A stretch of DNA of 64,000 nucleotides, from NCBI GenBank assembly GCA_036852015.1, contig JAANDG010000655.1:1-64000 (forward strand). Reading direction: 5' to 3'. The translations under genes were made by a program, and so were the position numbers. Origin of the DNA: Pelodera strongyloides (Eukaryota; Nematoda; Chromadorea; Rhabditida; Rhabditidae). This document shows positions 12,037-31,152 of the stretch, one piece after another (the first letter of the stretch is position 1; each line of letters begins with the position of its first letter). The notes beneath the pieces are model-generated. The model did not search any database and had not been told where the DNA came from. It saw only the letters and a program-made list of their open reading frames with translations.

Positions 12037-14644
12037 ACGTAACTTCACCAAATGTTTGCGAGTGCATAGCGTGCGAGCAGCACATATGGCTAAGAAAGAA
12101 GAATGTCGCGCCGCACCCGCTTTTCGTATTCACAAGAGACTCATCCTTTTTGTCGGGTAGTGAAACGCAATGTTAATCGAATTGTGTTGTTAGTCGAATA
12201 ATTCTTTTTAAAGTTTTGCGTAATTACAATCAATGAATGAATGGGGTAGTATATGCGATTACGGACATTCACATTGCCAAAAATTAGTTATTTGTAGAGC
12301 ACGCCACTTTTTATTGCAATGAATGAACGTCAACCATGCGAAATAAGAAGCAAAGGCTACCAGAAAAGCTGATAAACGAAAACTAAGTAAATTGTTACGT
12401 ACTACTTATGCATGACGATTGAGAGAGACAGTGAATCGACTGAATTTATTTGGTTTGTAGAGCATATACAAAATGAAGAACGGAACATAGTTCTATGCTA
12501 GCAGAGCATGAATAAGCAAACTATCAATAAGGCGAAATTCTGGTCGATTTTGAAACGCACCGTGAACAACTAAATTCTTACGTATTTATGCTAATTTGCT
12601 CGATTTTTTGTTTTGTGCTCCTTTGCATAAAAATGATGGTGCACCCGATGCGTTTCAAAAACCGGTCAACTTTTCGCTTTACGGTTGAGAACTTCATTAC
12701 GCAAATTAAAAAGGGCACTGAATTACGTTATTTAATGAGATTTCTTGCATACATGCCTTCCTGATTCCTGATTGTCCTCGAATAGTAGTTATCACAAATG
12801 CATGAATCTAAAAAAATAGAATTTATGCTATCAAATATATGTGGTCACACAAAAATCCCTCTATGTTTTGTATTTATATTGATTCTCCATCAAATAACGA
12901 TTCTAAAGAACTACCTACATGTGATGTGTCTCGAGATACAAGAACTCAAAGTTGCCTAAGTATACGGGCACTTTTTGAAAAAATCAACCATCCTACCAAA
13001 TCGGGGATGGCCAAAAACGTAGAGAAAAAAAATTAATTCAGCAAAAAAGTCTCAAGTTTCAGGTAAATTTAGGGCACAAAACCCCCGAACACCACGTCAT
13101 AAGTCATAAGTATTATAGGCAGGGGCCAAAAAATGTGTTTCTACTAGATTTGGAGGAAATCTAGTGCAACCACTATATCAAGCGATGCCCAAAAACCGAA
13201 ACGATGATTTTCAGCATAAATTACAAAAATAATTATATATTTTTTAATTATATTAATTTTAATTACACCACAAAAAAATGTTTTCCGGAGTTCGCACAAA
13301 CCACCCACATCTACTTGTAGATATTATCATGACGAGAATTTCTATGAGAAAAAAAAATTTTTAGGCGAACTCTTGAAGTTAGGCAATTGAGAACTTTAGT
13401 TGAAGGGGTACAGGTTCACCTCAAATTGCACCTTTTTATAATTTCTATTGATAGTATGGCCTATAACGAACAAAATGCGAAAATTGCAGTAAATTTCCTT
13501 TGCTCCTCGAGCCAGGATCAAACTCAAAAGCTAAGCTACCTCGATTTTGTAAAACAACTGGCGTACCGCAGCATAGTTAAACGGTATGCAGGGACCTTAT
13601 ATTCACCCTCTGTCTATCACAACAATCTCTGCACCTCTATCACTGTCACCATATTTCGCACTTGTAACACATCAGGCCTACCGTTTGACTTCGGCTGCGC
13701 TACGCCATTTGTTTTATAAAGTCGAGGTTGCTTAGCTTTTGAGCTTGATCCTGGTTCGAGGAGCAAATGAAATTTACTGCAATTTTCGCATTTTGACAGT
13801 CATAGGTCATACTATCAATAGAAATCATAAAAAGGGTGCAATTCGAGGTGAACCTATTCCCTTAAAACAGCTCATTCGAGCGCACTTCAATCAAGGCGCC
13901 TAACTTCCTTCGGAGAACGCTTCAAAGTTTATTTTGTTACAGAAATTCTCGCCATGATAATATCTACAAGATCATATAAATGGTTTGTGCGAACTGTGCA
14001 TTTCATTTTTTGACTTACAATTTGGCGTCATTAAAATTAATAAAATTAAATAATTTTTTTATTCTTTATGCTGAAAAGCATTTTGTTTGGGTTTTTGGGT
14101 GTGATTGATTCAGTGTTTGCACTAGATTTCCTCCGAACCTAGTAGAAACACGTTTTTTTGAGGTTCCCGTATACTTATGCCGCGCACTGTATGCAGCATG
14201 GTACTATATAATGTTTTTTTTTGCTTCGATTTTTTGGTCTCCCATGGCATGGCCTCATTCTTTTAACCTTATGCCAGAAACCAGAATCTAGATAATGGAT
14301 GTAGCCAGTACTTAAGTCACTTACATTATTAATGCAATATAAAGTGGGTTCCAGTTGAATGGCTCGCTCGAGGAACGATCATCCTTTCCCGTCTTTACTT
14401 CTTGTATTTCTCCTTCTTTTCCCTCCTCGGTTAGTAGTTGAAACCTGGGTGCAGAGGTTGATTTAAAGGGAAGGGGTCAATTCATATCGGCCATTTGTTT
14501 ATTGTTGATATGTATTGCATGCCCCATATAAATCACATTCAGTCCAAAAAGTCTCCAAATAAAGGATCCCAGAGTTTGTAGTTTGCTGATATTGGTTTGA
14601 CTTGATAGGAAGCTCCTTTCTATTCGACAGCTGGTGCACTGTAC
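12037..14644. repeat. Intergenic stretch with R2-like MITE and a 1-kb foldback
   Basis: No gene was seen. A degenerate R2 MITE occupies about 12527-12681 (ends GGCGAAATTCTGGTCG and ACTTTTCGC). From about 13130 to 14165 the sequence is a large imperfect palindrome. The outer arms carry TTTCTACTAG and CTAGTAGAAA. Next come GATATTATCATG and CATGATAATATC. The innermost arms contain AGGTTCACCTC and GAGGTGAACCT. The centre is near 13640. The inner part resembles the TTAA element at 18966-19617. Confidence 0.65.
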
Positions 14645-21138
<6,494 letters not shown>

Positions 21139-21394
21139 CTCGAAGAAAGAAAATGGCAGTTTGACATGTAAAATCACCGGGAATTCAATTCAAATTTAGC
21201 AATTTGCATTGCATGCAAAATAGATCTGATTTGCGAGATGCTGCTGCCTCCCGGTTTGTCTTTGTAAAAAAACATAGGAGCATCCATTGCAGTCGCACTA
21301 GGTATAGGAGTCTCGAACTGTTATTTTACTATCGATACGCCATATCGATAAGACAATGTATAGGTTTTCCAGAAGTTTTTCTTTGCAAGTGAAT
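21139..21394. promoter_or_regulatory. Divergent intergenic region (shared promoter candidate)
   Basis: 256 bases separate the start of the minus-strand Cys-rich gene from the start of receptor A on the plus strand. A likely trans-splice acceptor for receptor A is GGTTTTCCAG ending at 21372. On the minus side, TTTCTTTCTTCGAG directly precedes the ATG. No core promoter motif can be asserted. Confidence 0.4.
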
Positions 21395-23036
21395 ATGGAC
21401 GACTTTCAGTCAACTGCCCTAATTTGGACACTCGCGGTAAATATTTCACATGGCGAATTTCTAATTTTACTACAAAAGAACTAACTATTCTAATTTGGAA
21501 AATTTGCATTTTCATTTCGCTCGGAACTCACTTCATGAAAGTTAGAGTTTTGCAAAAAGACAACACACAACAACTAGAATTAACTGTTAAGGCTTTATTC
21601 CCACATGTGCACAAAGTAACATATCACAGATTCAACCGATATACCGTGAGCGGCTGAGAAACCAAAATGCTAGAAAATAGCAGCGAATACCAAAGATCAG
21701 ATAAAACGGAAAGTGGAAATGGAGTAACAACGGTTAAAATGCCGAATGGCCAAAACGGGTACTACAATACAAAAGACTGTGATGTAAAACAATCGGCAAA
21801 CGGAAGCAAACCCAAAAGGAGTAACCACCAGGAAAAATTATAACAATGTGCGAGAAACCAAAACGAAGCAAACCGGAATAGCACTAGAGAAAATGAGAAA
21901 CAGGAGACAAAAGTAAGACCCGGCAACTTCCCTGCGTCTACCAAGAGACGCTTGCTCATTCGCCCTTCCAGCTATCAATCTGGCTGACACCGTCAAAGCA
22001 TAGGTTAATCCGGTATGAAGTCTTTTTCACCGTCGACCTCGAACACGCGATGTGCTTCTTTCTTTCTTTCTTTCTTTCGCTCTCACAGAAGCGCGTGTAT
22101 AGGATCCGATGGCGCTGATGCGCGAAACTTCTGAAATACTGACTTGAGCACAGTACACGTATACACGTATCTACCAACAAAACGTAATCTCGCCACCATC
22201 TTGGTGCGTCCATAATATCCGCCAACTATTTTCTACTATATGTTGTTTAGTAGCCTCCACATCTAACCTCCGAAGCTCACACAACTCCAAACTCCTCAGA
22301 AGAGCGAAAAAACCCCGAGCTGCAAACAACAATCGGCACGCGCTAAGCACTCCACACACTACCAAAAAGCGGCAGCACCGTTTCCACATCTAATTTCTTT
22401 TCCACATCTAATTTCCACATATAAACTTCCTATGTACTGTAGGCGGAGCACACTTTCCCGCTGACTTTACCATCGAATATATAATAGTTTCCTTTCCATT
22501 CAGATACTCGAAGTGTAATACACCGCAGCAGTCGCGACGAACCACTGCCTAAAATGGTACATCTCCCACTAGAAACACAAATACAGGCATCGCACCTGAA
22601 AGCTTGTAGTTCGGAGCCACGTGTCTCGGACCACTTCTGAAGGCCCGAAGCGAGGCTGCCGTCAGCGTGCCTTGCCTGGCCGTAGCCGTCACCGCCACCA
22701 CAGCTCGAAACATCTTCTGTCCTCCACGCTCCGACAAACCTCCACAGTACGTCTGGACACCGCTAAAAGACCAAAGTAAGGGTGGGACACGTAACAAACG
22801 CCTCCGCAAAATACGAAACCTTAGAATGGCCCTCGGCCCACCGGAGGCGTGCACTGCACATGGGAACAATGGCCTAGAATGACTTGGGAGTACACCCGCA
22901 TTGCTTATAAAGGCCTCGGCCCCGCCCACTGGATTGACTGAGAGGCAGCCCTCAATAATCAATCGATATTCACACAGAAAGCACGTTGCAAAAAAGGGGA
23001 TGCCACGCCAACACCTAATCAATACCGTTTGATGTG

Positions 23037-23185
23037 TCCTTTTTTGCAAAACTAGACATATGATACGCATGTCCCATGTATCTTATGCAGATTTGGTGCC
23101 CGTCCGGCACGCTTCCGGCACCAAATTTACATAGGATATGCGTATCGTATGCAAATTTCCTAAACTAGGTACAATACTGCTTTAA
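23037..23185. mobile_element. MITE family R3, next to receptor A exon 2
   Basis: A foldback with arms carrying TTTGCATACGATACGCATATCC-like sequence around a GGCACCAAATTTACAT/AGATTTGGTGCC core. The right end is GTACAATACTGCTTTAA. The left TTAA is not clear. Related copies are at 47488-47612 and 17675-17840. The right end is 13 bases before the exon at 23199. Confidence 0.65.
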
Positions 23186-23476
23186 CCATTCTGTCTAGAG
23201 CGCTACGATCTCAACAATTTTTATCAGTTGGGCGTTGCTCGTTATTATTATCAACGATCGTATCTCAACTATAGTGAACATCTACTTCGCTGGCGAATAT
23301 TTCGTCCGTCTGGCAATTCTGCTTATTCATTTTGCATGGGCCGTGCCGAGCATCTTATGGTACTTCCTTTTTATCATAGCTAAAGATGTGGAAATGTTGG
23401 CCAAGTTACACCTTTCAAATTTATCGGAACTATAGAAAACCAGCCGATATATAGCAACGGTTTACCCGTATCATGA

Positions 23477-23558
23477 GCTAGCATAGCTCAACAGGTAGAG
23501 CGTTTGATTGTGAATCGATAGATTATGTGCTGCGGTGGGTTCGAATCCCGTCAGGGGG
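23477..23558 (+). tRNA. tRNA-like sequence with long variable region
   Basis: The D-arm GCTCAACAGGTAGAGC is well formed. TTGA-TTGTGAA-TCGA can form an anticodon arm with GTG (His) in the loop. About 15 bases follow before the T-arm GTGGGTTCGAATCCCGT. The acceptor arms do not pair well. A related copy is at 60413-60497. It is either a degenerate tRNA-derived repeat or an odd long-variable-arm tRNA. Confidence 0.45.
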
Positions 23559-25013
23559 GAAGTTTTTTTGTTGTACAAATGGTCCCGGCCGCAAAAGCTG
23601 CCTGTAGATATTCTCGTGTAGTGCCAAGATACGGGCATTTTTTTATATTTGCAAGAAAATAGCGTGTGCATTTGGACAACGTACAGTACACACACACAAA
23701 CACCACAATGCTTGTTTTGCGAATATGCACCGGGCTACCGTACGCACTGGGCTGCCTCATGAAATTTGAAATTGGCGCTCGGTCGTTACTATTATAGTAC
23801 GGTAGCGTCGCACTATAAAAGCGCGGGTGGTGACGTTTTTCCTCATTCTGGTCTGTTGTGCTAGAATAAGGGCCCACCCACCGCTCCCGATATGTAAATT
23901 GGCGCGCGCGGGCGCTAGTTTCTGTCTTTGCGGCGCTCGGCGCCTTACAACCTCTTACTGCACTAAATTGTTTAATCATGGGCATTGGGTTCAAAGACAT
24001 CAAGACACCTTTTTCTGGTTTAGAAAATCATGCCCTCTCGACCTATTTTGTGTCTACAGACAAGACAGGACAGCGCCGGATGTTGGTTACGCCAAGTCCC
24101 GTAATTTCTGGTTTATCTAACGCAATTATCGGCAAGCTTCTGGGAAGACAGCTTGTCAAATTACCTCATCTAAACCATTTTATTTAGGCCCTCTACGCTC
24201 GAGGGCTTTTCGTGGGAACCAGTCGCGTTCCCCGCAGCCGTGTCGATGGCGCTCTCGACATTAAGAGCCGGAACATTCCGACGATTTGCAAGTTCCGTGA
24301 GCTTAAAGAGTTATAGTTAAGCGCTTCGGAATCAGCTCAAGGTTGCCCTAAGTCCGTTCTACCAGGATATATTTGCCACCTATATAAGTTTTCCTGGTAT
24401 TTGTGGTTAACATCCGTTCACTATTATTTAGTTTTTCCTCCGTTTTGTGTGGGTTCATTCTGGCCTACACTAGTGCTGCTATTTTATTTCTGTTTAGTTA
24501 CAGGCTCCATTATGCCATAGTCTTGAGCTTACTGTTTTATCCTACGATACCTCGCAAATAATCTGATTTAGCATACGTGTTATTTTCCCGTATACTCGCT
24601 GATAGATTGTATGTATTGTATGTATAAGTTTCATGCTCCTGGAGTTATCGATGAATGTATATATGATGTGTATATCGATGAATGTATATATGATGTGTAT
24701 ATGTTGTATATGCCACAATAAACCTATACCTATTGATGTGATGTTGTTTTCTTGGTGTTGTTCAGTTGGGAAATAGTGTATGGGAAAAGAGGTGCGTATT
24801 TGCAAAATTAGCTTTATGTGAAGGCGAGTGGAATAATGGAAGTGAAACGAACATATGTAACGAGACCACATAAATGATGTTAGTAGCAGCATGTGTTATT
24901 AGTAAACAACATAAGTGGAAAAGTGCAATATAAATAAAGAATAGATAACGACTACCTATAAAATAGCACAAACACATAAGTGAAAACTCATCAATCTCCT
25001 GTTACTATGTTCT

Positions 25014-25194
25014 TAGGCGCACAACGCGGACACGTGAATCTTCGTCCGCGGGAGAGATATGGCTTTTTGACATGGGAAAGGCGGAGACACAGAAAAGAGG
25101 GCGGGGTTTATTTCTCTCTGTGTCGAGTTTTTCCATGCAAATTTGCAATCTTTTCCCGCGGACGCGGATTTGCATGTCCGCGCTGCGCGCCTGA
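25014..25194. mobile_element. 180-bp GC-rich foldback
   Basis: The ends AGGCGCACAACGCGGACA and, inverted, TGTCCGCGCTGCGCGCCT pair. Inner arms contain CGTCCGCGGGA and TCCCGCGGACG. It lies 50 bases before receptor A exon 3. The open frames across it on both strands are artefacts. Confidence 0.75.
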
Positions 25195-25633
25195 AAACAA
25201 GAGTACTTCTTCTCACTTTTTTTTCTTGAAGTAGACTTTTTCAGGAAATGGAATGAACGGTTTCCGATTATAAACGATGTCTTAGGCTTTATAATTAATA
25301 CGGCCACCTTTGTTATAGTCGTGGCCCAATTCGGACTTTCTATCAACCGATTTTTTGCCCTTTTCTTCCATGGGCGTTATTATTCTAAAATCACAAGTCA
25401 CGAACGCATACAAGCTGCTTTATACGTGATCATACCTGTTGTTTTGTATAGTCCGTCGCTGAGTAGTAAGTTATCTTCCAGGCCTAAAGGGTATGGCACG
25501 CGGTTAGTGAAAAATGTGCGTTGGACAACTGCTTGCCCACGTGGCGCGCCTTTGACCTATTTCGCCCTAACCGTAATTGTATGTGACGTATTGCTTTCAA
25601 ATAAATAGTTGCCAAGGAAAGTAAAGTAGGGTC

Positions 25634-25704
25634 GCCTGGTGGTGTAATGGTTAACGCCTTACGAGCCATGTAAATGTCGCGGGTTCGACTCCCGTCCCAG
25701 ACAG
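25634..25704 (+). tRNA. tRNA-like sequence, Gly(GCC)-like loop (probable pseudogene)
   Basis: The D stem GGTGT/ACGCC, an anticodon arm TTAC-GAGCCAT-GTAA, and the T-arm GCGGGTTCGACTCCCGT all fold with normal class I spacing. The base before the would-be anticodon GCC is A instead of the invariant T. The acceptor strands GTCGCCTGG and CCCAGAC match only if bases are skipped. Confidence 0.45.
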
Positions 25705-26688
25705 TCACACGAGCCAGAGGTGTAGCAATTGGTAGCCGAATAACAACTAATAACTTTATTGTCTCACAGAGTCGATAATTTCCAGACTGGCAAGCTCAAA
25801 AATAACATCTAGCAACTCGAAAGCCAAAAGGTACCCTAAGATGTGGTGCAGTAAAGACACCATCATACTAATAAGGGACCGTGTGTATTACAATAAGTAT
25901 TAGATAGATAGGAAACACTATATACTAGTATCAAGCATATTGAGAAACTAAGAACTTAAGAAATAATGCAGAATTAAATAACATACATAAAATAATAGCG
26001 TATTCAGGGTTCCAGTTATTTACTATTGAACCTCTTGGAAAACTCTTCACTTAGAGCGGGTATTCTTTCATTAAATGCTTTCATGAATGCATCTGTAAAC
26101 TGGGAGTTTAATTCTGGTTGATGAAATAGATCATGTTTTTATATGTTCATTCGCTTTGTTTTTCTTATTTGCTTCTACAAATTCCTTTATTTACTGGTAG
26201 CTTTTAGGCAGCCACGTTTGTACTGCTTTTACTCAAGCTGCTGAACTTTTTTTGACTCTTGAGTATCGATTTGAGTGAAGAACATTGAAAAGCTGAGTCT
26301 GAATCTATAATCCTGCACCACATAAAGACGTCCTCTTTCTTCAGCTTCAAAAGTCCGAACAGTGACCATTGACCATGGACGAATTTCACACGGCTGCTTT
26401 AATATGGACACTAACGGTAAGACTTACGTATTGTTGAAGCGGTGCTGTACGTGATTTATAAACTGTATGATGAACATGTTTACGGTAAGGTACAGTAAGG
26501 CATCACAATCATAAACGTAATGTTTAGACCACATCTATCTCAACCATATTTATCGCTTGGGCGCTGCACATTATCCTTGTGAATGATCGTATCTCAAATA
26601 TAGTGAAAATTTTCTTCGCTGGAGAATTTTGTGTCCGATTGGCAATTCTGATTATTCATTTAGTATGGGCAGTGCCGAGCATATTATG

Positions 26689-27172
26689 GTAGGTGCTGCT
26701 CCAAAAGTGAAGCTTTGGCTGAAACGCCACCTACAAAAAGACGGGTGTGCAAAGGTATGGTTGCCCACCGATTTCGCTCCCACTGGGAGGTGCACATGCG
26801 CAGCGTGGGCCTGATGTATGTATTTTGTCCGCATACACCTGGCTAACATCGGGCGCACATCAGGCGCACTAGCGGCCCTAATTTTATGTCCCAGGAGCAA
26901 CACGTACAGGATAGGCAAGGTATTTTTCAGGCTCAGTGAAGGCGCGCCCTGGCTCTGTTTCCTTACAATCAGTGCAAATATAAATAAATGAATCTTTTAC
27001 GCTACTGAGCGTGCTCATTTATTCTACGGAGGTTCAATACAGTGTTTTAAAGTTTATGACTTGTCCCGTAGAGGTGTGAGCTTTAGACCATTAGACGACG
27101 AGTTCGAGATGACAATTTGAACGTCAATATAGCGCGTATAAAAGACAGAAATGAAATGCAATTCCTTAGTCG
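26689..27172. other. Part of receptor B intron 2
   Basis: No exon seen. A GC-richer stretch (26690-26950) gives overlapping open frames on both strands with no splice or family support. Confidence 0.5.
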
Positions 27173-27536
27173 TTAAAGGGAATATGTACGCCCTTTTTGA
27201 AGTTAAGCTGTGTTGATAGAATGTATGTTCCCCATTAAGGAAACAATAACAAAAGTTGTTCAAAGATCCCCAGTTAGCAGAAAATAAACCACAAAGTTCA
27301 CCCTTTCCATAGTAAACGCGTTACTTGAGACGATGCCATACATCGACGGGGTCAATGGAAATTTTTTCAAATATACATACAGATATCGTGAAATTGCATT
27401 ACTCAGGACATATTTGCATGCAAATTCGAATATTCACATTTGCATATTCAGCCGCCTATTTAAAGTCACGTCTGGTGTGGAAACTCTAGTTTTGCGTGTG
27501 TTTTGCGCATTTTGAGTGCCTACATATTCGCTTTAA
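27173..27536. mobile_element. MITE family R1, next to receptor B exon 3
   Basis: TTAA at both ends (AGGGAATATGTACGCCC and GTGCCTACATATTCGCT). It ends 12 bases before the first base of exon 3; only AAGAATTTCAG, which holds the acceptor, remains between. Confidence 0.88.
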
Positions 27537-28749
27537 CAAGAATTTCAGGCAATGGAATGATCGTTTTCCAATTATAAACCAAATTGTTGGTTTATTCATC
27601 ATTATGACAGCCTTTGTGATTATCCTCGCACAACTCGGGCTGTCAGTCAATCGATTTTTTGCTTTATTCTTCGATGGACGATATTATAAGAAAATCACAA
27701 GTTATGAACGATTACAAGCTGCTTTATATGTGATCATACCTATCCTTGTATACAGCCCGACGTTGATCAGTAAGTTACATTCTAGGTTTAAAGCGATATA
27801 ACGGCCAGTTTTGTAACGAATGCTGTACGCTGTATTCCATGTACACAAATGACTTCGCGATATTGCGCGATTTTTTGTCTATTGTATTAAGTTGCATACA
27901 ACATATGGGAATATATGGGAATACTGTCCTCCAGCATGCGCTTCAAAAAACCGGTGTTATACCGCTTTTAAGCGGAATGGTAGTCAAGTCATTAAAATAT
28001 TGCATGCATATTTCAGTGAACTCCTTCGAAATCGGTTTCGACTCCGACGTTCTAACTTTTAAATTCTTTGCCAATGATGAGTTCGGTGCTTATTATGCAT
28101 TGTTTTTCACGGCCTCATTACAAATCGGACTCTGGATCGTTTCGTTATTTCTGGATATACTTATTCTTATTCGATTGAGGAAGATGATGGTCTTTTTTTA
28201 CGATCATATTACTGTAGTTTCTGTTCTTACCGTAGTATTTATGGGGTTTCAATGTATGGCAAAAACCGTGCGTTTTGCTTCCAAGTATCAACTGTGCATC
28301 TCGTGTACGATTTTGCATACACCTTTGAAAGGGAAGAAAATGCACCAATGCTATAACAAGACGAGGCGAAAATGCACAGTTTATGCACGCTCGAAAAAAA
28401 CATTCCCGTGGCTACCTGCCTCGGGACCATTTTTTGTCCGCCTGTAAATTTTCATATACTTGGAAGCAAAAATCGGCAATTTTTGCCATACATTGAAACC
28501 CCATTATGGTATGTAAGTACGTACTACGTTGATAGAGCTGGAGCAGTTGATGGACGCAATTGCTCCAAATGACGAATTCCCATCAGCTCCAGGAAATCAT
28601 CCCAAATCCCATAACCGATAACGCCTCAGTATTTAGAAAACTCGCTCAATGGACATGAAACAAGAAATTCGGATGACCATTCCTGTGGGTGGCATTTACA
28701 TAAAGATTCCTCCTCCCCAATCTCTCAGTATCACGCCTTTTAATTTTTG

Positions 28750-28756
<7 letters not shown>

Positions 28757-28789
<33 letters not shown>
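28757..28789. repeat. (CT)n microsatellite
   Basis: About 16 CT units followed by degenerate CTCTCTGTACCTCA repeats to 28840, in the intron before the helix-7 exon of receptor B. Confidence 0.9.
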
Positions 28790-28792
<3 letters not shown>

Positions 28793-29136
28793 CCTCACTC
28801 TCTCTGTACCTCACTCTCTTTGCACCTCACCCTCTAGCTTCTTCCCCTGTCTCTCGATGACTTTTCACGTTCTCAGTTGTTTACTGGCAAACTTGAAAGG
28901 TTCTTGTCTTGTGAAGTCCTTCAGTAGTTTAACTCGGAATTCTAACTATCTCAATTTGGAAGGACAGGTTCGGTTCCCAACAGGTTACACAGCCTAACCC
29001 ACTGTATTTACAGATGTGTTTCAATCACGTTGCCAACATCGAAGCGCTGGCCGTCAGCGCCATCTGAAACACTTTCCAATTTCGATTATTTTTTCCTCAT
29101 GAACCCTCTCTATATACTCATATTTACGTTATTCGG

Positions 29137-30388
29137 GTGAGAAACTTTGTATGTTATGTTTGACACAAGTAGACTAAGAGTCTAAATTTGCCATGCAATA
29201 AACAATTAAAACTAAAAACTGTCATACCTGTATTGTAAGATGCCTTTTGTGAAAAAGGTAGTTTTCGAATTCTACAGCCTTGCTTTACCGTTGTGCGGTT
29301 ACCTTTATTCAAAAGCTCATGGTAGCCTCATAGCGCTCCCTGGTAGGAAAACCTGCTGGTGAAGCTCGGTACATGGGCGGTTAAACATTTTATAAAAGCA
29401 TTAGATGGCAGCACACACTACTCATAATTACATTGATAATTGCAGGCTCAATATCATCATATTTTTCCGAAACAAGAGAAAACGTAGGACCTCGACTCAT
29501 GTGAAGATTTTGGCTGTCGGACACATAAACTAAAAAAGTCAATAAAACTGTTTGATATTTCATGTATTTTTGGCGTATATTATTAAACGGATCTGGCAAG
29601 AATAACACTTATAAAGCTATAAAGCATCGCGTGACCGAAAAAAATTGCGTCTATGAGCAAGCAGAATACATATTTATTATTTTCATCTCATATATTTTTG
29701 CCGCCCCAATTATAAAAGCATGTTATAAATTAAAAATTGTGCATCGAAATGTAAAAAAAAATTTTCTTCCCAAGTAATTTCATGTGAGGATAATTTGTTT
29801 CTTAGGAAATTATCGATTAATTTTACATTTTTTTTTGTGCGTGTCTATCTCTTTCATTGACATTGTCCGTTTGTTAAATCGTATTGCTTGAATAAAGAGT
29901 TATAATATAATAATTGATTAACGGATTAATTTTTATTGAACATTGATTATTTTCTGAATAATTGATTCCTTTTATTTATATTAGCAAATCTTCGCAATCT
30001 TTAGTCATATTTTGTATGCAATTGAACCTCCGCGCTTCTTTTTTGCTAATTTTGCTGTCCGATTAATTAAATTAAACGCTTGGGATATTTTTCGTGACAT
30101 TTGTGAAAGTATAATGTATAATGTTACAAGAATTTAAAAAAATTCAAAATTTACACGTCAAGTTCATTTGATGTTTTATGAAACTTTCTTACAAATAAAA
30201 CCAAGCACGTATATGGACGCTTTTTCAGTTTTTTTTTATATTCTGATGACAACAGCCTGGTTACTTTGACGTTGGAAACAAACTTCCACTTCCAAAGCCA
30301 ATTGCAGCATTACTTGGACGAAGTTGATATTTTGAAAAGAAGAACGACGTTATGTGGTTACGAAGTGCGGGGGCGATTCGTGTAAAAA
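29137..30388. other. AT-rich gap between receptors B and C
   Basis: I looked here for the C-terminal tail exon of receptor B (receptor C tail begins NSIIFLGKKR) and found none. There are no repeats of note and no tRNA. Confidence 0.5.
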
Positions 30389-30981
30389 ATGGACGAATTT
30401 GAGAAGAAGGCTCTGATATGGACGTTGCTCGTGGGTGTTTCATTTACTTAGTGGGGTAGATGAAGTACTGTTTACTCCTTGAACCCGCGTTTTACTGGAA
30501 TTGCTGACGCGAAAAGGTTTTGATTATGGAAATTGTAAAGAAACAACTGGAAATTGAGAGAAATTCACTCTTTGATCAGCTACGGCCAATTGCGCTCCCC
30601 TGGCGCGCACCCTATATGGTGAGGCGATGGTGAGCACCCCTTTACTTGTGGACTTCCTTTTCCGGCGTAATTTACTTTGATAACACTATGGACAAGTGTA
30701 GCGTGTTCGCTCCGTGCGACACCTTTTCTTACTGTTTCGAGTTACGGTAAAATTATTTAGAGCTCTTCCATTTCTACTATATTTATAGTATGGGCACTCT
30801 ATGTGATATACCTCAACAGGAAGTTGACCACCATTGTGAAGTTCTTCTTCGTTGGAGAGCACTCGATTCGATTAACTATACTGCTCCTACATTTGCTTTG
30901 GGCAGTGCCGAGTATCTTATGGTATGGTAAATAATATTTAGTCAACCCTCATGAAGATTTACCGTAGTACAAATACTATCG

Positions 30982-31152
30982 TTAAAGCGAAATACCGGCC
31001 GGTTTTTGAAACGCGTCGAGTACACCAGCATTATGATGCAAATGAACTTAAATTAGAAAAAAATGAGCCAAATTCGAGCAAATTAGCACAAATACGTAAG
31101 AATTCAGTTGTCCACGATGTGTTTCAAAAACCGGACGATATTTCGCTCTAAG
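30982..31152. mobile_element. MITE family R2 in receptor C intron 2
   Basis: The left end is TTAA then AGCGAAATACCGGCCGG. The right end is CCGGACGATATTTCGCTCTAA, with the TTAA degraded. The arms contain TTTTTGAAACGCG and TGTTTCAAAAA. Relatives: 36234-36414, 49364-49546, 50102-50292 and 12527-12681. Confidence 0.8.

Larger units (their letters stand above)
21395..25465 (+). pseudogene. Receptor A: nematode seven-helix chemoreceptor, 3' half missing
   Basis: Exons 21395-21436, 23199-23359 and 25245-25465 match the first three exons of receptors B and C in length (42, 161 and 221 nt), phase and sequence. They encode helices 1-4. They begin MDDFQSTALIWTLA, contain the WAVPSILW end of helix 2, and have FGLSINRFFALFF in the position of the DRY-type motif. 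Exon 3 ends in a good donor. Between 25466 and the start of receptor B at 26375, however, I find nothing like the exon that encodes helices 5-6 in the other two. The copy therefore looks truncated, unless it splices onward over receptor B. Family: nematode serpentine receptors, perhaps srx-like; the subfamily is not certain. Intron 1 holds an unexplained GC-richer block (21700-22990). A TTAA MITE ends 13 bases before exon 2. Confidence 0.7.
26375..29136 (+). pseudogene. Receptor B: nematode seven-helix chemoreceptor with frameshift in the helix-7 exon
   Basis: Exons: 26375-26416, 26528-26688, 27549-27769, 28017-28189, 28637-28684 and 29014-29136. The first five are open and in phase, giving helices 1-6 (LGLSVNRFFALFF after helix 3; SLFLDILILIRLRK after helix 5). 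The donor after 28189 is weak (GTCTTT), and one extra ATG codon precedes it compared with receptor C. The helix-7 exon is 123 nt long against 137 nt in receptor C. The missing 14 nt shift the frame so that TGA follows SAI; the downstream frame (NFDYFFLMNPLYILIFTLFG) is still clearly the helix-7 sequence. The final exon was not found. Probably a recently disabled gene. Confidence 0.75.

Noticed and set aside
10652..12176. Open frames of repeated WWGSDIQ, GGEVIFN and NITSPPL units
   Set aside because: The 21-bp minisatellite is a multiple of three and open in all frames on both strands. There is no start context, no splice signal, and irregular units shift the frame.
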